64,000 nt of DNA, from NCBI GenBank assembly GCA_911728435.2, contig OU452213.1:1033834-1097833 (forward strand), given 5' to 3'. A program made the translations under genes and the position numbers. Origin of the DNA: Apoderus coryli. Lineage: Eukaryota > Arthropoda > Insecta > Coleoptera > Attelabidae. Below are positions 59,038 to 64,000 of the stretch, piece after piece. Under the pieces are notes generated by a model. That model was not told where the DNA came from and did no database searches. It worked only from the letters and a program-made list of their open reading frames with translations. The stretch's first letter is position 1. Every line of letters starts with the position of its first letter.

Positions 59038-59138
59038 CTGGAAATAATTCAACATATTTAGCCAGCTCTGTAGCGAAACTACGTTGTAACAAAACGCCAC
59101 TGGCAAATGTCGTGCCATATTATGTAGGGCAGTTTTTA

Positions 59139-59561
59139 CAAGGGTTGCCTTTTATATTTCGGGATTTCGCAACCCTGGCAACTGACAGCTCTATCGTAAA
59201 GTTGGACATTTTTGAGGTTATACGTATTGACATACGAACGCTATTTGTGTTGTTTACAGTAACTTAAAAGATTCATCTCGGCCCAAAAATGGAATTAAAT
59301 CGTGAACATTTTCGTGCGATTATTTTTTACAACTTTCGATGTGGATTAACTCAGCAACAGTGCATGGATGAACTTAATTCAATTTTTGGCGATGAAGCTC
59401 CGTCAAGGACCAGTGTTTATCGATGGTATGGTGAATTCAATCGTGCTCGTAGTTCACTCCAAGACGAATTTCGTGAAATGTCCAACTTTACGATAGAGCT
59501 GTCAGTTGCCAGATTGCAACACCAGGGTTGCCAAATCCCGAAATATAAAAAGCAACCCTCG
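59139..59561 (+). mobile_element. 423-bp internally deleted mariner (MITE) with long TIRs
   Basis: TA at 59137-59138 and 59562-59563. The TIRs are long, 59139-59211 and 59477-59561, both containing ATATTTCGGGATTT, GGCAACTGACAG and GTTGGACATTT; the right copy has a small insertion. Between them is only the start of a mariner transposase from ATG at 59289: MELNREHFRAIIFYN and QQQCMDELNSIFGDEAPS, followed by VYRWYGEFNR, about 62 codons. The DDE domain is gone, so the element needs a transposase in trans. Confidence 0.88.
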
Positions 59562-59674
59562 TAGTAAAATTATTATCTAAGCACATCCGCTTATTTAAGT
59601 TGTCACAACGTGACAAAAGATCTTTATAATTCATAAATTACACTCAAATTCCAAAATTACATCCTGGTGATTTT
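59562..59674. other. spacer between mariner MITE and LINE
   Basis: Short AT-rich sequence, nothing recognised. Confidence 0.5.
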
Positions 59675-61220
59675 TATTATTATTATTAGTCGTAAAACAG
59701 TAAACGGTAAAACCGATGAAACTGTTGCTCAGTTCCTAATTTGAGGTTTTTGAAATATTGATGTCATCCTCACTAATCTTCTATAGCGAGTAGTGGACCA
59801 ACTGATCGCCATGGTCCTCCATGAAATTGTCCAGCCTGTTCTTAAAGCTGTCAACCGTTTGCGCCATTATCACCTCTTCAGGTAATGAATTCCATGCATA
59901 TACAACTCTGTTCGTTATAAAATTCTTCCGAGGAAGTCTAGCACATCTCTCCTTGTCAAGTTTCTTACTATTGCCACGCAGATTAGGATTTCTAGCAGGA
60001 TGAAATACATCGAGATTCACCGAGTAGTAGCCACTAAGTATCTTGTATGTTTGAATTAGATCGCCTCGTTGTCGTCGATCATAAAGACATGTCAAATTTA
60101 AAAGCCTCAATCGCTCCTCATATGGTATATGGCTAAGTGCATGAGATAGCTTAGTGAATCTCCTCTGAACCCTTTCCAATGCCTCTATGTCCTCAATGAA
60201 GTAGAGGGACCAAACGCTGTTGGCATATTCCAATAGTGGTCTGACATACGATTTATACAATTGCAATATTAGAGAGTTTGATCTCGATTTGAAAGCTCTC
60301 TGTATCAGATACCACAGTCTATTAGCTTTCTTCACTGTGGCGGAAATATGGGCCTCCCACTTCAAATCCGCTGTTACTATGACACCAAGATCCTTCTGCT
60401 GATTTACAGATTTAACGGCATTTCCATTGATGAAATATGGAGTCCTGGGATTATTAGCTCCGATGTGTAGTACCTGACACTTCTCCAAATTCAAGTTCAT
60501 CAACCAAACCGCCGACCAGGACACTACCCCATCAATGTCGATCTGGAATTCATTATCGTCTCGTAGTGGGTTACAAAACAATTTGGTATCATCAGCAAAG
60601 AAGCTCATGTTTGACGTGATGGTTCTTGTTAAGTCTGATATAAATGCCAGAAAAAGCAATGGCCCCAGTACAGACCCCTGCGGGACACCACTCAAGACCG
60701 GCAATTTAGCGGATAATGCACCATTCGCTCTAACTTGGAAAATTCTTTTTGTAAGAAACATCTCAATCCACCTCAGGAGTGCCCCCCGCACGCCGTAATG
60801 CTCCAATTTCAGCAACAAACGAGCAAATGGCACTCTGTCGAATGCTTTCTCAAAATCCAGATACAACACATCCGTAGGCTGACCAACATCATTATGGCTG
60901 GTCCACACATTGAGGCATTCCAGAAGATTCGACTCCACCGACCTCTTGGGCATAAACCCATGTTGTTCATTGGGAGTAATATTTGATTCAACTAGAAATG
61001 AAGTCATATTTCTGGTAATGACTTTCTCCATGCATTTACAAAGTGCGCAGGTCAAACTAATAGCATTTTTGCATTGGCGTGGCCAATGGTCGTAATAATG
61101 ATTCAATGCATCTCTGAAGAAACATCGGAGGAATTTCGTCCGAGCCAGGACTCGAGTCTTGCTTCAAACCCGCCACTGCCTCCTTTATATCGGCGGTTAT
61201 AAAATTAACGGTTGTTAATG
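59675..61220 (-). mobile_element. 5'-truncated non-LTR retrotransposon (CR1/Jockey-like)
   Basis: The minus-strand copy ends 3' in a (TAA)n run at about 59675-59688, the type of microsatellite tail found in CR1-like elements. Coding remains begin at about 61215 (FITADIKEAVAGLKQDSSPG, then SDEIPPMFLQRC) and continue after a frameshift. The endonuclease and 5' part are missing. Confidence 0.85.
59781..61106 (-). pseudogene. reverse transcriptase of a CR1/Jockey-like LINE
   Basis: About 440 codons in one frame. Reverse-transcriptase blocks: VLYLDFEKAFDRVPF (first catalytic Asp), SGVPQGSVLGPLLFLAFISD, and MSFFADDTKLF (the DD pair), then LNLEKCQVLHIG and the thumb region ending QLVHYSL. Upstream, around 61040-61070, the frame shifts, and a conserved block (ATPMQKCY) runs into a stop, so the copy is broken even though this part is open. 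Confidence 0.88.
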
Positions 61221-62429
61221 ACTGCCTGTTTCTGGTAGACTAGGGTAATACAGGTAAATTGTCCCTCAATTTCAAAGGTAGAAGACGCTTTGGCGAAGAT
61301 CCTTAACAATACCTACAAAAACAACCTAGTATTTTAGAAAATACAATTTGGTCTTGTCAAACAAAATATTCAAAATAAACAAAATGAACTGAAAATCCCC
61401 GTATTGTTATGCCAATATGATTTTCGTAGTGGCAATGCTACAGGATCCTGTTGAAGAATTTTAGTCTGATAAAGTTTGGCCACTTGGTATTCAAATTAAC
61501 TGATAATCCAAGTTAAAAAAACTTCTAAAAATCACCCTGTATAACCAGTCATATCGACGTACTATAATAGTTAAAAGCATTTCAAAACTTTTAAAACCAT
61601 AATAAACATAAAAATAAACAGTAAATTCTATTTTTGATCTGATACTAATAAACGGTCGAAAAATATGCAAACATTAGTAATAGTAGTTTAAATATCTAGT
61701 CGAGGTAATATTCTCTTCTCTTAAGAGCTAAGTCTTCTGATAATACTTGTAAAAGAGCAACGGCCTGTTAAGATCATTGAACTAGTCATAGAAAGAGAAT
61801 ACCAAATAGATACCACCGTAGTAGCTTGAAGACATAAGCATACCTACAATAAATTGGTATACCTATTTTTATTATTAATATCAAACGTAATTACTTATTC
61901 ATTTTTCGACTATGGTGCTTATTGTCGTTTTGCGAATGATTATTATTTTTTAAAATGCATCGAATGTATTTCTAGATCGCCATTTGAATGTTAAAATAAA
62001 ATTGTTGGATTCACATTTATTTTTATTTCGAAAGTTATTGTTAAATTTGTAACTACCGTCGACACTGTGTATAGTGAAACTCTTGCAGTGCAAGACCTAG
62101 AATATTTTCATGAAATTTGTAAAATATAAAAAGCCCTGCATATAGTGAATCTTTAAAATGAGTAGCACTCTATATAATAAAATTTTTACTTGCCCTTTTC
62201 GGGTTTCCCATTGTCATTTTTATATCGCATTCTTTTGAAAATGTTCTTAACGCGTTCATTACGCCTAATGGTAGGCAATAAAGCAGGTAGATTTCTGTGG
62301 GACCCTTTGGAATTCCTAAATGACTATATTTTTATGTAATGTGTACGTAGATTATGTACTTGCTATGTATTATAAAAAAATAGGAACTGAATGCTAAACC
62401 GAGTTTGCATAATTTGGCTAATATATTGA
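61221..62429. other. upstream intron or flank without recognised features
   Basis: AT-rich. A CACCCTGTATAACC motif at about 61534 is a mariner-like terminal motif without a clear partner. No EGF exon seen. Confidence 0.45.
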
Positions 62430-63285
62430 AAGATTATGCGGTAAATATGAGAAAAGCTGACGGAACTGAATATAAAGAAGCAACTGTAAAAACAGTTTGG
62501 AATACTACGAGTAGGCTACTCCAGGAAAAATAAAAATTGTATTCGACCCGTTTACTAGTGTGATATTCAAAAATGCGCGAGATGCAAAAAATGCAAAACG
62601 TAAAAGATTACAGCAGGATCCAAACAAACGAAAATGCAGTTGATCAAATTTGAGTTCAAGTGATTTGGCTAGAATCATTGGATTATGGGATGAATGTACA
62701 CCAGAAGGTTTACAAAAATTTTTTTACCATATTGTAGCTGTTGAGTTAGCTTGGCGAGGTGGTGAACCAGCTAATTGTCTTATAGATTATTTCACGATTG
62801 AGAAAAATAATGATGAAACGCAACCAACAGAATTGAACACAATCCAATATTCAGTAAAACACGCCAAGGAGGATCGAAAAGTTGTACAAATAGTAAGTGG
62901 CTTGTTCCAAATATTGCAAACGAAAATGCATGCCCTGTTCGGTTACTCCATAAATTATAGTCCAAAAGGGGGAAAAATATTACTTCCAGTCGCATATTCT
63001 TGAGACCAAATCGTTTCTGGAAATCTGAAGGTACCGGTAGGCAAGAACACAATTAATATGTGGACCAAATCATCCGCGCAAGCTCTTGGTTTGGACACTA
63101 TGTTTAGAAAGATATCCAATCATTCGAACAGATAAACTGCAGTTAGCCATTTGGCAAATAAAGGAATTCCTGAACAGCAATTAATAAAAATAACAGGACA
63201 TAGCAGCTCTAATTCAATTAAACCATACTTGAATATTAATCAAGAACGCCATGGTGAAATGATCAACACCATGCGTGGAAATTAA
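62430..63285 (+). pseudogene. Crypton-type tyrosine recombinase relic
   Basis: The C-terminal half reads in one frame to TAA at 63283, with internal stops at 62641, 63001 and 63133. The N-terminal part (LKDYAVNMRKADGTEYKEAT) needs one frameshift at about 62530. Catalytic pattern of a tyrosine recombinase: first Arg in VELAWRGGEPAN; box HSNR at 63121-63132 (HxxR); ITGHSSSNSIKPY with the second His and the nucleophile Tyr codon at 63226. This layout, with an N-terminal region of this type, fits Cryptons (a DUF3504-like domain, related to domesticated vertebrate QRICH1/ZMYM proteins). Element ends not identified. Confidence 0.78.
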
Positions 63286-63484
63286 CAATCCGTCAACTTC
63301 AGCAAACTCTTCTTCCTATTTAACATTTACCAATTGTACTTTTCACAACTGTAGTTTTAAATAAAAATGAATAATATTTGTTTGATTAAAACTAATACAT
63401 TTTGTATTGAAAATTATTAAACGTCAGATTGACAATCAAATTTTTGATATCTACAAAGTAAAAAATTATCTTATCGAATACTCC
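63286..63484. other. AT-rich spacer after the Crypton relic
   Basis: No recognised feature. Confidence 0.5.
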
Positions 63485-63645
63485 TCGGGCCTTGATAAAT
63501 ACTCAAAATTTTGTCATAGAGAATCCTAAAAGCGAGTTGCTCAAGGATAATAGCCCTCGGCTTGCGGCCTTGGGCTATTATCAAGCAACACGCTTTCGGC
63601 ATTCTCTATGACAAAATGATCTCGGTATTATCAAGACCCTAGGGG
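63485..63645. repeat. long imperfect foldback (inverted repeat)
   Basis: The arms 63485-63556 and 63569-63645 are inverted copies. Shared blocks include CAAAATTTTGTCATAGAGAA against ATTCTCTATGACAAAATGAT, and GGATAATAGCCC against GGGCTATTATCAAG, around a short GC-rich centre (TCGGCTTGCGGCC). No coding sequence. Probably a foldback-type non-autonomous element. Confidence 0.85.
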
Positions 63646-64000
63646 TGTTATTACTGATAATCCTTTGAAGGACCATATTAAGCGACTATAATATTTTTTT
63701 CATTAAAATAAAGTTCATCTAATTTTCAAATAAAGAGTACAGTTTTATCTCACTTAAATTTACAGGTAGTAAAATAATTTTATAATATGGTAGTAACTAT
63801 ATAATAGATTAATATCATCGATGGAGAAGTAATGTTAACCAAGAGACTACTAAAGTTACCGCCTTATTTAATTATTGGTTATTATAGATATTTATATACT
63901 GAATTTCTGTATGAAAATAATTATAATTACTTTCCCAAATGGAAAACAAATATTAGATAAATTATAATAACTATTTTCAACACGACTGCGTATGAATCGC
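63646..64000. other. AT-rich end of window
   Basis: No recognised feature on either strand. Confidence 0.5.

Noticed and set aside
59038..64000. First exon, promoter or signal peptide of dpy
   Set aside because: No Met-initiated hydrophobic leader with a donor in phase 1 was seen. E1 opens with a mid-gene calcium-binding EGF, so the 5' end lies outside the window.

Overview
This window is eukaryotic and comes from an insect. It is intron-rich and AT-rich, with GT-AG introns, and carries insect-type transposons (mariner, piggyBac, a CR1/Jockey-type LINE, a Crypton, MITEs). Nearly all of it is one gene on the minus strand, the orthologue of Drosophila dumpy (dpy). Dumpy is a gigantic apical extracellular-matrix protein that anchors epidermis and tendon cells to the cuticle. 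I resolve 45 coding exons (numbered E1-E45 in transcript order, so E1 has the highest coordinates) covering about 30.6 kb, or roughly 10,190 residues. Neither the initiator Met and signal peptide nor the C-terminal ZP domain and membrane anchor is present, so the gene runs off both ends. The order of the insect cannot be fixed from the sequence; a beetle is a guess only.

Layout in transcript order. E1-E8 (59037 down to 52072) are mostly calcium-binding EGF domains with DIDEC/DINEC starts. E9-E15 (52016 down to 40507) are non-calcium EGF and short Cys-rich DPY-like units, including one uninterrupted 4.8-kb exon of 1,597 codons. E16 (39244-37175) is a first Thr/Ser-rich mucin-like segment. E17-E19 are very small exons. 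E20 (30181-23444) is a 2,246-codon Thr/Ser-rich exon with about 14-15 copies of a 66-residue repeat, probably the counterpart of the PIGSFEAST region of fly Dumpy. E21-E26 are mixed EGF/DPY units. E27-E45 (17448 down to 1) are the classic EGF-DPY-EGF modules, mostly one per exon. These modules follow a three-flavour cycle (c-b-a) that repeats six times. Almost every junction is phase 1, so exons can be skipped or duplicated without a frameshift. Every proposed exon length is consistent with its phases.

The introns are a transposon and satellite sink. They hold five tandem copies of a 173-bp unit containing a perfect tRNA-Lys-type retroelement primer-binding site (3.3-4.1 kb), a 5.4-kb array of a 237/238-bp satellite with a duplicated 1.19-kb higher-order block (10.06-15.46 kb), a TTAA-flanked internally deleted piggyBac (32.9-34.7 kb), and a TIR element containing an inverted pair of hammerhead-like motifs (35.5-36.2 kb). 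They also hold several MITEs and mariner relics, and a nearly intact mariner with one premature stop (57.3-58.6 kb).

Beyond E1 (59.0-64.0 kb) lies a large upstream intron or flank. It contains a mariner MITE with long TIRs, a 5'-truncated LINE, a decayed Crypton tyrosine-recombinase element and a long foldback sequence. No tRNA, rRNA, CRISPR or bacterial-type feature was seen. Exon boundaries were read by eye from splice motifs, reading frame and EGF register and have no transcript support.
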